NCBI GenBank assembly: GCA_965368405.1
Contig: CBDUMS010000039.1
Location: forward strand, 1 to 29,587
Source of the DNA: S012-113 sp965368405
Lineage (GTDB): Bacteria; Bacteroidota; Bacteroidia; Cytophagales; Cyclobacteriaceae
Reading direction: 5' to 3'
DNA length: 29,587 nucleotides
Shown: positions 14,773-23,050 of the stretch, piece by piece
Numbering within the stretch: position 1 is the first letter of the stretch
Layout of the letters: every line of letters starts with the position of its first letter
Notes under the pieces: generated by a model
What the model saw: the letters and a program-made list of their open reading frames with translations, nothing else
What the model was told of the DNA's origin: nothing
Databases searched by the model: none
Made by a program: the position numbers and the translations under genes

Positions 14773-16199
14773 TATCCCCGGGCTATTAAGCCTAAAATTG
14801 TTAAGGTTAAAAATACTAATCCCAATCCAATAAAGCCCATAGTTGTACCTATTCTAGCCATATCTTTTGTCTCGATTTCGCCAGTTGCATGTGCTAGTGC
14901 GTTTGGAGGGGTGCTAATTGGCAGCGCCATTCCAAGCGATGCTGAAAGCGCTACGCCTAATATAATTATTTTGCTTCCTCCAATATCGGCAACGCCGGGC
15001 ATTGAGGTTCCCAGTGCAGCAATTAATGGCAGTAACAAGTTGGCCGTAGCAGTATTGGACATAAAGTTAGCCATAACTGCAGCCAGAAATGAAACTAAAG
15101 CAACAACAAAAAAGATGGGTAGCTCACCAAAGGGAATATTAGCCACGATATTGCTTGCTAAGCCACTCTTTTCTAAAGCCATGCCAAGGGCTATACCACC
15201 AGAAACCAGCCAAAGTACATCCCAACTTATTTTTTTAAGATCTTCTTTATTAATGATATTGAAACTAAGGAATACCCCAACCGGAATCATGGCAACGATA
15301 TAGGCATTCATACCGTGGGCAAAATCGAAGAGCCACAATAGAATGGTAACGGCAAAGGTGACATAAACGATATAGGCCTTCGGGTTCTTTAGAAATTTGC
15401 CCTTAATATTTAACTCGATTTTCGCCCCTTTCATTGGGAAAAACAATTGTAGTAGTGCCCAGGCAATAATAAGAGCAACGAGGGCTAGTGGTACACCAAA
15501 GGTCATCCATTCGCCAAACCCAATGGTATTTGATCCTGTTAAGTATTTAAGCGCAATTACGTTTGGTGGAGTGCCAATAGGGGTGCCAATTCCACCGAGA
15601 TTGGCTGCTAGGGGTATGCATAAAGCAAAGGCGGTGCGTGCTTTCTGACCCGGTTCAAATAAGGCAAGAACAGGCACAAGAATCGATAACATCATTGCTG
15701 TTGTTGCTGTGTTGCTCATAAACATGGAGAAAAAGGCTGTAATTAGCATCAAGCCTAACATTACCCACTTAGGATCGGTACCAAATGGGGTAAGCAGAAC
15801 CCGTGCCAGGTTGATGTCTAAGCGATATTTTGTCGCGGCCATGGCAAGAAAAAAACCTCCAAGAAAAAGCAGAATAATAGGAGAGGCCATAGTCGCCATA
15901 ATTTCTTTATACGACAGCATTGTTCCAAAATCAGCTCCTTCACCACGAAAAGCATACATGCCGTCTGCGGAGATGATAATCAATTCGAAAACAATGATGA
16001 GTATTGAAGTCGCATAGATTGGAATGGGTTCTATTATCCAAAACACTGCGGCGAAAACGAATATAGCCGCAACTCGCTGTTCAATAACTGTTATTTGGTC
16101 TAATGGAAACCAAGAGGATGGCATCAATAGCACAAAAAGAGGTAGACCAAGTGCAATAAGAAGCTTAACTATACTATTTTTTCCTACTTGTGTACTCAT
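14772..16199 (-). CDS. DASS/SLC13-family anion (dicarboxylate) : Na+ symporter
   Basis: A 475-residue polytopic membrane protein of the divalent anion:Na+ symporter family, whose bacterial members import succinate, malate or fumarate. Both inverted-repeat signatures are present: SNTATTAMM with GGIGTPIGTPPN in the first half, and SNTATANLL with LPISTPPN in the second, which line the Na+ and carboxylate sites. No TrkA-C insert is visible, which makes a carboxylate substrate more likely than sulfate, though the substrate is not proven. It is the first gene of the minus operon with the kinase and receiver, and is divergent from pckA across 159 bp, fitting uptake of C4 acids that feed gluconeogenesis. 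Confidence 0.92.
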   Translation of the reverse strand: MSTQVGKNSIVKLLIALGLPLFVLLMPSSWFPLDQITVIEQRVAAIFVFAAVFWIIEPIPIYATSILIIVFELIIISADGMYAFRGEGADFGTMLSYKEIMATMASPIILLFLGGFFLAMAATKYRLDINLARVLLTPFGTDPKWVMLGLMLITAFFSMFMSNTATTAMMLSILVPVLALFEPGQKARTAFALCIPLAANLGGIGTPIGTPPNVIALKYLTGSNTIGFGEWMTFGVPLALVALIIAWALLQLFFPMKGAKIELNIKGKFLKNPKAYIVYVTFAVTILLWLFDFAHGMNAYIVAMIPVGVFLSFNIINKEDLKKISWDVLWLVSGGIALGMALEKSGLASNIVANIPFGELPIFFVVALVSFLAAVMANFMSNTATANLLLPLIAALGTSMPGVADIGGSKIIILGVALSASLGMALPISTPPNALAHATGEIETKDMARIGTTMGFIGLGLVFLTLTILGLIARG

Positions 16200-16284
16200 T
16201 TAACTTGTTGTTTATCAATGCTTTGAGGAGAGCAAATATATTAGTACGAAGATCATGAATTACAATTAATTATCAGCGGCATAG

Positions 16285-16298
16285 TTGATAAATATCAT
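16285..16298. promoter_or_regulatory. Candidate Crp/Fnr-family operator between SLC13 gene and pckA
   Basis: TTGAT-AAAT-ATCAT matches 9 of 10 defined bases of the FNR consensus TTGAT-N4-ATCAA. Its centre is 67 bp before the pckA ATG and about 42 bp before the start site predicted from the -7-like element TTCTTTTG at 16321-16328, the classical spacing for Crp/Fnr activators. Prediction by eye only. Confidence 0.4.
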
Positions 16299-16320
16299 GT
16301 TTTAAGTGCTAGCTGTGGAG

Positions 16321-16328
16321 TTCTTTTG
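16321..16328 (+). promoter_or_regulatory. Possible pckA -7 promoter element
   Basis: TTCTTTTG differs in one defined base from the Bacteroidota -7 consensus TAnnTTTG and lies 30 bp before the pckA ATG. A -33 TTTG is not clear; TTTT occurs at 16300-16303. Weak evidence. Confidence 0.25.
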
Positions 16329-16358
16329 TAGTGTCATTTTAACAAACTACCAAGAATC

Positions 16359-17972
16359 ATGAAAAACACAAACTTACAATCCCTTATGGAAGACCTTATT
16401 GGTCTAGGACTTACTAATGTTAAAGGTGTTCTATGGAATCTAAATCGTGCAGAACTTGTAATGGAAGCTGTAAAAAACGGCGAGGCTGTTCTAACCGATA
16501 AAGGTGCCTTGATGGCTGATACGGGTAAGTTCACCGGCCGATCTCCACAAGATAGATTCATTGTTAAAGATGATATGACAAAGGATAAAGTTTGGTGGGG
16601 AGCAATTAATAAGGAGTTTCCAGAAGATAAGTTTGACCTCATCTATGAGGAAATGATTGCATCGCTTGGTATGAAGCGACTCTATGTGCGTGATGCCTTT
16701 GCTGGAGCGGATCCAAATTATAGAATGAAGGTAAGGGTTATCGACACCCAGGCATGGCATAACTTATTCTGTTATAATATGTTTATACGACCAGAACCAG
16801 ATGAACTATCTGATTTTCACCCCGATTTCACTGTTTTGGCCATTCCTGAGTTTAAAGCAGATCCGGAAAAACACGGAACACGTCAGGAAAATTTTGCTAT
16901 CATTAATTTCACAAAGAAAATAATTCTTGTTGGAGGAACAGGATACACAGGAGAAACCAAAAAAGGCATTTTCTCAGTACTAAACTTCTTGTTACCGGAC
17001 CAAAAGAACGTGCTTTCGATGCATTGCTCTGCCAATATGAATAATGAAGGTGATACGGCAGTGTTTTTTGGTTTATCAGGAACTGGAAAAACAACCTTGT
17101 CTGCAGACCCAAATCGTAAGCTAATTGGTGATGATGAGCATGGTTGGACTGATGATGGAATCTTTAATTTCGAGGGAGGATGTTATGCCAAAACAATTGA
17201 CCTATCCAGAGAAAAGGAACCCGAAATATGGGATGCCATTAAGTTCGGTGCAATATTAGAGAATACGCGTTTCTACCCTGGAACCAACAAAGTTAATTTT
17301 GAAGACGATTCTGTTACAGAAAATACCCGTGTATCCTATCCATTATATCATATAGAGAATGCTGCAGTTCCAAGTGTTGGAAATATTCCAAAGAATGTAT
17401 TCTTCTTAACTTGTGATGCTTATGGCGTACTGCCACCTCTTTCAAAACTTCATGTAAACCAGGCGATGTATCACTTTATTTCTGGTTATACTGCTAAAGT
17501 TGCAGGAACTGAGGCCGGTATTACGGAGCCTGTGGCCGCGTTTTCTGCTTGTTTCGGCGCACCATTTATGCCACTACACCCCGCAAAATATGCTGAGTTA
17601 TTTGGTGAAAAAATGACAAAACATGATGTGAACATCTGGCTGGTGAATACTGGCTGGGCCGGTGGAGGCTATGGTGTTGGTAGTAGGGTTAAACTGCCCT
17701 ATACACGAGCTATGATTACTGCTGCATTAGAAGGAAAGCTTGATGACGTAGCTACTGAACACCACCCTGTATTTGGATTGGATATGGTTGTAGATGTACC
17801 AGGTGTGCCATCAGAAATTCTTAACCCAAGAAACGCATGGGCCGATAAAGCTGAATACGATGTAGTAGCAAATAAATTGGCTAAAATGTTTGTTGATAAC
17901 TTCAAGAAGTTCGAAGAAGGAGCTTCGGAAGATATCATGAAAGGATCGCCTCAGGTATTGGAAAATGCCTAG
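16359..17972 (+). CDS. pckA: Phosphoenolpyruvate carboxykinase (ATP)
   Basis: PEPCK converts oxaloacetate and ATP to PEP, CO2 and ADP, the committed step from TCA intermediates to gluconeogenesis. The 537-residue length fits the ATP-type family. Visible motifs are TGRSPQDRF (about 59-67; Arg61 for substrate), GGTGYTGE (about 192-199), the kinase-1a P-loop GLSGTGKTT (about 238-246), the metal-binding IGDDEHGW segment, NFEGGCYAK, and ENTRVSYPL. It starts 159 bp from the divergent dicarboxylate transporter gene. Transcription appears to end at the hairpin 18034-18063. Nothing unusual in the sequence; the identification is secure. Confidence 0.98.
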   Translation: MKNTNLQSLMEDLIGLGLTNVKGVLWNLNRAELVMEAVKNGEAVLTDKGALMADTGKFTGRSPQDRFIVKDDMTKDKVWWGAINKEFPEDKFDLIYEEMIASLGMKRLYVRDAFAGADPNYRMKVRVIDTQAWHNLFCYNMFIRPEPDELSDFHPDFTVLAIPEFKADPEKHGTRQENFAIINFTKKIILVGGTGYTGETKKGIFSVLNFLLPDQKNVLSMHCSANMNNEGDTAVFFGLSGTGKTTLSADPNRKLIGDDEHGWTDDGIFNFEGGCYAKTIDLSREKEPEIWDAIKFGAILENTRFYPGTNKVNFEDDSVTENTRVSYPLYHIENAAVPSVGNIPKNVFFLTCDAYGVLPPLSKLHVNQAMYHFISGYTAKVAGTEAGITEPVAAFSACFGAPFMPLHPAKYAELFGEKMTKHDVNIWLVNTGWAGGGYGVGSRVKLPYTRAMITAALEGKLDDVATEHHPVFGLDMVVDVPGVPSEILNPRNAWADKAEYDVVANKLAKMFVDNFKKFEEGASEDIMKGSPQVLENA

Positions 17973-18033
17973 CAAAATGAACTTGTTTACTCAGTTAATA
18001 CCTGAATAATCTGAAGTAGTAGTTAGTTAAAAA

Positions 18034-18063
18034 AAGCCCTGTAGTTGCACGACTACAGGGCTT
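18034..18063. terminator. Bidirectional Rho-independent terminator
   Basis: A perfect 12-bp stem (AAGCCCTGTAGT at 18034-18045, ACTACAGGGCTT at 18052-18063) with a 6-base loop lies between the convergent pckA and M20 peptidase genes. On the minus strand the stem is followed by seven T residues, making a strong terminator for the peptidase transcript; on the plus strand the T run (18067-18071) is shorter and offset by CGGC, but likely still serves pckA. Confidence 0.9.
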
Positions 18064-18090
18064 CGGCTTTTAAAGGGTATAAGCTCTATG

Positions 18091-19386
18091 TTACTTCTTC
18101 TTCATTTTCATGGATACACCAGCTTCACTAGCTGTTATCAGCAATGCTAATTTAATCGCTTCTGCACCATTATCGTTGATCCAATATTCATTTAGCGAGT
18201 GACCACCGGAGCCTCTGCCACCACGACCAATAGTTATACCAGGAATACCGCGTGAAATGGGAATATTAGCATTCGTAGAGCCCGTAGTTAAGCGGGGATC
18301 GATTTCGAAGTATTCAGACGAAGCCAACGCCTTTTGAATTAAGGGGGTGTCCGCACTTATTGTACCCGTAGGCCGATTGCCCAGGGGTACCAGCTCAAGC
18401 TCAACAGGAGAAGTTATATCTGTTTTATTGTAATCCTCTAATGCTCTTTGCATCGATTCCTTAAAAAGCTTATCAATTTTCGCAAGTTGCTCTGGATCTT
18501 TAGAACGCATATCTACTTCCATCCATGACTCAAAAGGGATAGAATTAATTGAGGTGCCACCCCCAATGCGACCAACATTAAAGCTGGTTTTTTCACCAGT
18601 TTTTACCAGTTCGCTGGCGTCGGTTACAAAGTAGTTAATAGCTTTGCCCAAGGCATGATGTGGGTTTCCTAAGCCGAATGCACCCCATGAATGTCCGCCT
18701 TTACCTTTAAATATAGCCTTATAGCGCATTGAACCAAGCGCAGTATTGTTAACTCTACCAATCGCCCCTCCGTCAATTGAGATCCAGCTGTCAATTTTAA
18801 TTCCAGACTCATTAAAAAGATATTTAACCCCTCTTAGATCACCGAGTCCTTCTTCGCCTACAGTTCCAACAAAGAGAATGTGGGCATCGGTTTCTATTCC
18901 GGCACTTTCCATAGCCTTTAATGCCGCGATAACCATGGTTAAACCACGCGTATCATCGCCAATTCCGGGAGCAAATAAGGTATCACCACGGTGTTTTACA
19001 GTAACATCGGTTTCTGCTGGGAAGACTGTATCAAGATGAGCATCAAGCACAATGGTTCGATCTCCAACTCTACCTTCACGAAGCCCGATAACATTGCCTA
19101 CCTTATCGATCCAAACACTATCAGCACCGGCCTCTTGAAGCATCTGTTTGAACTTTTCAGCGCGAACTTCTTCATTGAACGGTGGCGCTGGAATTTCGGT
19201 TAGCGTGATAAGATCTTTTACAGTCTGTTCATCAATTTCGTCGATAATATCAAAAGCACCTGATAGTTGTAGTTTTTTAGCAACTCCATCAACTTCAGCA
19301 CGGGTTTTTTTGTTTATCGCTACGTCTTGTGCGATGGCTGCGGCTGATAGAAAGCCGAGCATCAGTAATCCTAGAATTTGTTTCAT
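18091..19386 (-). CDS. Exported M20-family metallopeptidase (peptidase T-like)
   Basis: An aminopeptidase or deacylase of the co-catalytic zinc M20/M28 type. From the ATG at 19386 the 431 residues begin with a signal peptide (MKQILGLLML...AAAIAQ), which is why I prefer this start over one six codons upstream. Metal-site motifs are DAHLDTVF (His, Asp), GIGDDTRG (bridging Asp), GTVGEEGLGD (catalytic Glu pair) and GGHSLNEYW near the C-terminus; GKGGHSWGAFG marks the lid/dimerisation domain. The protein is probably periplasmic. The upstream D-aminoacylase-like gene ends 18 bp away on the same strand, which suggests joint processing of peptides or N-acylated amino acids. Exact substrate unknown. 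Confidence 0.88.
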   Translation of the reverse strand: MKQILGLLMLGFLSAAAIAQDVAINKKTRAEVDGVAKKLQLSGAFDIIDEIDEQTVKDLITLTEIPAPPFNEEVRAEKFKQMLQEAGADSVWIDKVGNVIGLREGRVGDRTIVLDAHLDTVFPAETDVTVKHRGDTLFAPGIGDDTRGLTMVIAALKAMESAGIETDAHILFVGTVGEEGLGDLRGVKYLFNESGIKIDSWISIDGGAIGRVNNTALGSMRYKAIFKGKGGHSWGAFGLGNPHHALGKAINYFVTDASELVKTGEKTSFNVGRIGGGTSINSIPFESWMEVDMRSKDPEQLAKIDKLFKESMQRALEDYNKTDITSPVELELVPLGNRPTGTISADTPLIQKALASSEYFEIDPRLTTGSTNANIPISRGIPGITIGRGGRGSGGHSLNEYWINDNGAEAIKLALLITASEAGVSMKMKKK

Positions 19387-19404
19387 AATGTAAGTATATA
19401 TCAA

Positions 19405-21048
19405 TTATTGTTTATTAAAACCTGGCCCTTTTATAAATCTTCCTGCTGGTGCTCCCGTATGAGTACCGTTATCGAGAACCTGGATGCCGTTAACCCATAC
19501 ATGTTGTACACCTGTAGCATATTGATGTGGTTCTGCGAAGGTGGCATTATCGGTAATTGTCGCAGGATCAAATACTACGATATCTGCATAATACCCAGGG
19601 GTTAGAAGTCCGCGTTTATCAATTTTAAGATTTGTTGCGGGTAGATTTGAAAGCTTCCTAATTGCTTCCTCTAATGGCAATACGTTCTCTTCTCTTACAT
19701 ACTTGCCAAGGAGTCGGGCGAATGATCCGTATGCCCTGGGGTGCGTACTTTGTTTGAGAAACACACCTTCATTTGTATACGATCCGGCATCCGAGCAATA
19801 GCTCATCCAAGGGAGTGCAGCCTTCTTTTTTATATTGTTTTCTGACATCGTAAAAAAAACAGCCTGAATTCTGCTGTCATCTTCTTCAATAAGATCAACA
19901 ACAGCCTGCTGCGGTGAAATATTTCGTTCCCTCGAAATTTCGCCAACACTTTTCCCTATGTATTTTCGAAGGTCTTCATTTTTAAAGCCGACGAGTATAG
20001 TGCTGTCGGGTGTACACGTGAAGTTAACTTCGGCAATAGCTTTCTGTCTTAGTATTGGGTCTGCGAAGCGCGCCATAGTCGAGTCATGACCTCCATCTTT
20101 CGCCCATTGCGGTAATAAAGTATTTAGTCCTGTTGAGCTGGCAGGGTAGTTATACATGTCTGCAGTTATATGCAAACCCTCAGCTCTTGCTGCCTCAATC
20201 ATGACTATCGCTGAATCGAGTTTGCCCCAGTTAGCGGTTGCCGAAGCTTTCAGATGATAGATTTCGCCCCATAAATTAGCCTCGCGTGAAATAGTTATCA
20301 ATTCTTCTACAGCGTCTAATAACGTAGCCCCTTCACCTCTTATGTGTGAAATATACATGCCATCATATTCTGCGACTACTTTCGAAAGTTCAATAAGTTC
20401 TTCAGTAGTGGAGTAAACACTAGGCACATAGATTAAAGAAGAAGACATGCCCATTGCACCCTCTTCCATAGCTTGTCGCACTAGACCCTTCATTTGCTCA
20501 AGCTCTTCTGGGCTAGGTACTCGGCTATCATTTTCTAAAACAAATTTACGAACAGTTGCATTTCCTATGAAGGAAGCTACATTTGTGGATACTCCCTTAT
20601 CTTCTAACATTTGAAGATATTCGCCGAGTGTTCGCCAATTAACATCGTACTTTATATCCCGTTGTCCTTCTGTACGACCTGTCGCCATTCGTTCGTTCAT
20701 GGGTCCCATTGAAGAGCCTTCACCGAGAACCTCAAGGGTTACTCCCTGACGAATATCGCTTTGCGATCGACCATCTTCAATGAGGCTAACATTTGCCCAA
20801 CTCAGCATATTAATGAACCCGGGAGATATCGCCTTACCATCTGCGTCAATGATTTTCATTCCTGTCTGCCCTGAGAGGTCACCCATCGCTGCAATAGTAT
20901 CGGCATTTATGGCAATATCGCCAGCTATAGGTGGATTACCCGTGCCGTCATAGAGAAGTCCGTTTCTTATAATAATATCGTAATCAGGCGAGGAACAACC
21001 AATTGCCATTGCGCCAATGACGAGAAAAAGGGGTTTAAAAATTCTCAT
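19405..21048 (-). CDS. Amidohydrolase-superfamily lipoprotein (D-aminoacylase-like)
   Basis: The 547-residue protein carries a lipoprotein signal with lipobox cysteine Cys18 (MAIGCSS). The body follows the N-acyl-D-amino-acid deacylase pattern: small beta domain (YDIIIRNGLLYDGTG), TIM barrel, and closing motif near the C-terminus (LLTPGYYADIVVFDP). The HxH expected after PGFID is replaced: the text reads SPGFINMLSW with Leu82 and Trp84 at the histidine positions, and the usual GNCG cysteine loop reads LGEGSS. Later putative ligands remain, including His in YISHIRGEG, His in IYHLKA, and Asp in CSDAGS. It may bind a single metal or have another substrate. Operon with the M20 peptidase downstream. 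Confidence 0.82.
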   Translation of the reverse strand: MRIFKPLFLVIGAMAIGCSSPDYDIIIRNGLLYDGTGNPPIAGDIAINADTIAAMGDLSGQTGMKIIDADGKAISPGFINMLSWANVSLIEDGRSQSDIRQGVTLEVLGEGSSMGPMNERMATGRTEGQRDIKYDVNWRTLGEYLQMLEDKGVSTNVASFIGNATVRKFVLENDSRVPSPEELEQMKGLVRQAMEEGAMGMSSSLIYVPSVYSTTEELIELSKVVAEYDGMYISHIRGEGATLLDAVEELITISREANLWGEIYHLKASATANWGKLDSAIVMIEAARAEGLHITADMYNYPASSTGLNTLLPQWAKDGGHDSTMARFADPILRQKAIAEVNFTCTPDSTILVGFKNEDLRKYIGKSVGEISRERNISPQQAVVDLIEEDDSRIQAVFFTMSENNIKKKAALPWMSYCSDAGSYTNEGVFLKQSTHPRAYGSFARLLGKYVREENVLPLEEAIRKLSNLPATNLKIDKRGLLTPGYYADIVVFDPATITDNATFAEPHQYATGVQHVWVNGIQVLDNGTHTGAPAGRFIKGPGFNKQ

Positions 21049-21136
21049 TAGGTTAAAGGTTAATATAATTCTAAGATAAGTATTGAGCGCTTATATCCCA
21101 TCCTAATATTTTATCAATGGTAAGCGTTACGAAAAC

Positions 21137-22117
21137 TTATTTGAGAGGGTCGCTTAACTCAGGATTCTCAATGAATTCATAATCGGTTAAAGTCTTGAGA
21201 AACGCCACAAGTGCTGCTTTTTCCTCCATGTTCAACTGCACACCACCGTCGCTTAAGTTTTTCATTAGTGGATCGACTGTAGCAGAATGATTTAAACCAG
21301 AACTGTAGAACTCTACCACTTCCTCTAAGCTTTGGTATCTGCCATCGTGCATATACGGCGCTGTAAGTTCAATATTACGGAGGGTGGGTGACTTAAATTT
21401 CCCATAATCCAATGAATCTCCTGTAACATTAAAGTATCCCGGGTCGGGTAAGGAATCTAGCGCATTATTATGAAAAATATTGTCTGTCATAAATACCGTA
21501 GCATGACAATGAAAGCAATCGCCTCGTTCCGTGAAAAATAGCTCATAACCTAGAAATTCTTCGTTGGTGAAATTTTCTTCGTTGCGTAGAACTCTATCAA
21601 ATTTGGAATTGCCGGAATTCATCGTTCTAAAAAACTGTGCAAGGGCCTTCACAATCTCCTCAGTAGAAATCTCTTCTACTCCAAAGGCTTCATTGAATAG
21701 CTTCGGATATTCCGGGTCATTATTGATAAGCGTCAGGTTTGTTTCAAAGAAATTTTCGATTTCATGACGCATGATATCTTCAACTGAACCCTTTACTGAA
21801 CCATCCCATAGATAATTCTGGCTCCACCCTAAGTTTACCGCGGGTAGTACATCGATGCCAGAGGTGAATGAAAACTCCTGTATATGGCATGTAGCACACG
21901 ACTTTTCTTCATTTTTATGAAGTATTTTGTCATAGTACAGTTTCCTTCCTAGCTCAACTCCCTCAACAGTGAGTAGATTATCATCCGGAATTCGCATGGT
22001 CGGGAATCCTTCAGGAATTTCTAGTTCATAGGGCTTGGGTACATACGTTGGTTCTTCGGTTGGTGATTCACAACCCAATAAAATGCCTAAAACAATCAGA
22101 AGTAGAGCTTGCTTCAT
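21137..22117 (-). CDS. Di-haem cytochrome c peroxidase/MauG-family lipoprotein (MbnH-like)
   Basis: A 326-residue lipoprotein (lipobox Cys16, LLGCESP) with two haem-binding CxxCH motifs (CATCH 74-78 and CFHCH 201-205) and family landmarks such as LWDGS, FKSPTLRNI and APYMHDGR. Members include bacterial cytochrome c peroxidase, MauG and MbnH; the last forms kynurenine from a tryptophan in its partner MbnP. The start overlaps the stop of the MbnP-like gene by 4 bp (ATGA), strongly suggesting that the two proteins work together on the outer face of a membrane. Peroxide removal is an alternative role. Family call is secure, the partner-modifying role is inferred from context. Confidence 0.9.
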   Translation of the reverse strand: MKQALLLIVLGILLGCESPTEEPTYVPKPYELEIPEGFPTMRIPDDNLLTVEGVELGRKLYYDKILHKNEEKSCATCHIQEFSFTSGIDVLPAVNLGWSQNYLWDGSVKGSVEDIMRHEIENFFETNLTLINNDPEYPKLFNEAFGVEEISTEEIVKALAQFFRTMNSGNSKFDRVLRNEENFTNEEFLGYELFFTERGDCFHCHATVFMTDNIFHNNALDSLPDPGYFNVTGDSLDYGKFKSPTLRNIELTAPYMHDGRYQSLEEVVEFYSSGLNHSATVDPLMKNLSDGGVQLNMEEKAALVAFLKTLTDYEFIENPELSDPLK

Positions 22118-22860
22118 TCCAATCGCTCAAATATGTCAAAACTATAAACTGTGGCGCCATTTTTTTGAACCGTTTGCTGCGCTTCAGTATTACCCATTAT
22201 GGCTGAGCCAAAATAAGTGAAATCCCAATCAACAGGGTCTTTAAACCACTCCTGTATCTCCATTTTTATTAACATCTCCTGTGGTCTATCAGTAAGTTCA
22301 AAAGCCTGGTTATTCAGATTTACCTTTACTTCATAGGGTGTTCCGCCTAATGCGCCAGAATGAAAGTTAAAAAAACTTGTAATATCTGGCGTTCTGTACT
22401 CACCCTCGAGTTTCATATAATGATACCCACCACCCATCATCATAGGCCATTCCATTAAACTCTCTGGTGGTTCTGTAAATCGACCATTGGTATTTTCTGC
22501 AGCCGTAAGCCCATGGACGAAAGAGATCCCGGTATACTCACCTAGCGGCACCTTCTCAGAGAGGGTATGGTATAGTGTTTCAGCCGCTCGTTGATCTACA
22601 TAGTGGATGTCATTAAAGGCAAGTGTCGACCCATCTTTACGATACAGTTTGATTTCGGAGATAAAATACTTAATTGTTTTTATACTGAATTCTTGATCGA
22701 GAGCATTGCTGTAACGAATATCATCCATTATTACAGGCTCCCCATCTACAAGGTGATTAAAACTAAGGGTAAGGTCTACAGTAGGTGTAGCTTCCTCGGT
22801 TGGGTTACAGCTAATTTGAAGTAGAGCGAGAAGAATTAATAGAAGTATACTATTACGCAT
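22114..22860 (-). CDS. MbnP-like lipoprotein
   Basis: A 248-residue lipoprotein with lipobox Cys18 (LLQISCNP). The core resembles the MbnP-like domain: a beta-rich fold with TLSFNHLVDG near the start, SIKTIKYFISEIKL, GEYTGISFVHGL, and the segment MEWPMMMGGGYHYMKLEG (Trp138, five Met residues nearby, His147) in the region where MbnP carries the tryptophan that is oxidised to kynurenine and binds copper. It is the first gene of a pair with a di-haem MauG-family protein, overlapping it by 4 bp. No methanobactin precursor or mbnB/C genes are visible, so a methanobactin link is not supported; copper or iron acquisition is a hypothesis. Confidence 0.8.
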   Translation of the reverse strand: MRNSILLLILLALLQISCNPTEEATPTVDLTLSFNHLVDGEPVIMDDIRYSNALDQEFSIKTIKYFISEIKLYRKDGSTLAFNDIHYVDQRAAETLYHTLSEKVPLGEYTGISFVHGLTAAENTNGRFTEPPESLMEWPMMMGGGYHYMKLEGEYRTPDITSFFNFHSGALGGTPYEVKVNLNNQAFELTDRPQEMLIKMEIQEWFKDPVDWDFTYFGSAIMGNTEAQQTVQKNGATVYSFDIFERLE

Positions 22861-23050
22861 GATTTTTTTATGTAAATATCGAATTATCAGCTCACCTTTT
22901 CAATGACAATGATCACAGAGTACTTACTTAATTATCAAACGAATAAATGATACTACTTATTTCTTTTAGTGGTAGATTGGTCGGAACGAAAACAAATGCA
23001 AACAATGGCCTATCCAACATGAGTCATCATATTGACAGGATTTATCCGAA
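22861..23050. other. Divergent intergenic region, MbnP-like gene / MFS gene
   Basis: 190 AT-rich bases must contain the promoters for both the minus-strand mbnP-like/mauG-like pair and the plus-strand MFS gene. I see no clean Bacteroidota promoter, Fur-type box or riboswitch-like structure; the most symmetric element (ATGACAATGATCAC around 22902) is a poor Fnr-type match. Confidence 0.3.

Noticed and set aside
14719..15303. 194-codon open frame on the plus strand
   Set aside because: It is antisense to the SLC13 gene and the kinase start; its sequence shows only the composition of a shadow frame of a membrane protein.
21137..22860. A methanobactin biosynthesis operon
   Set aside because: Only MbnP/MbnH-like proteins are present; no precursor peptide, MbnB, MbnC or TonB receptor is seen nearby.
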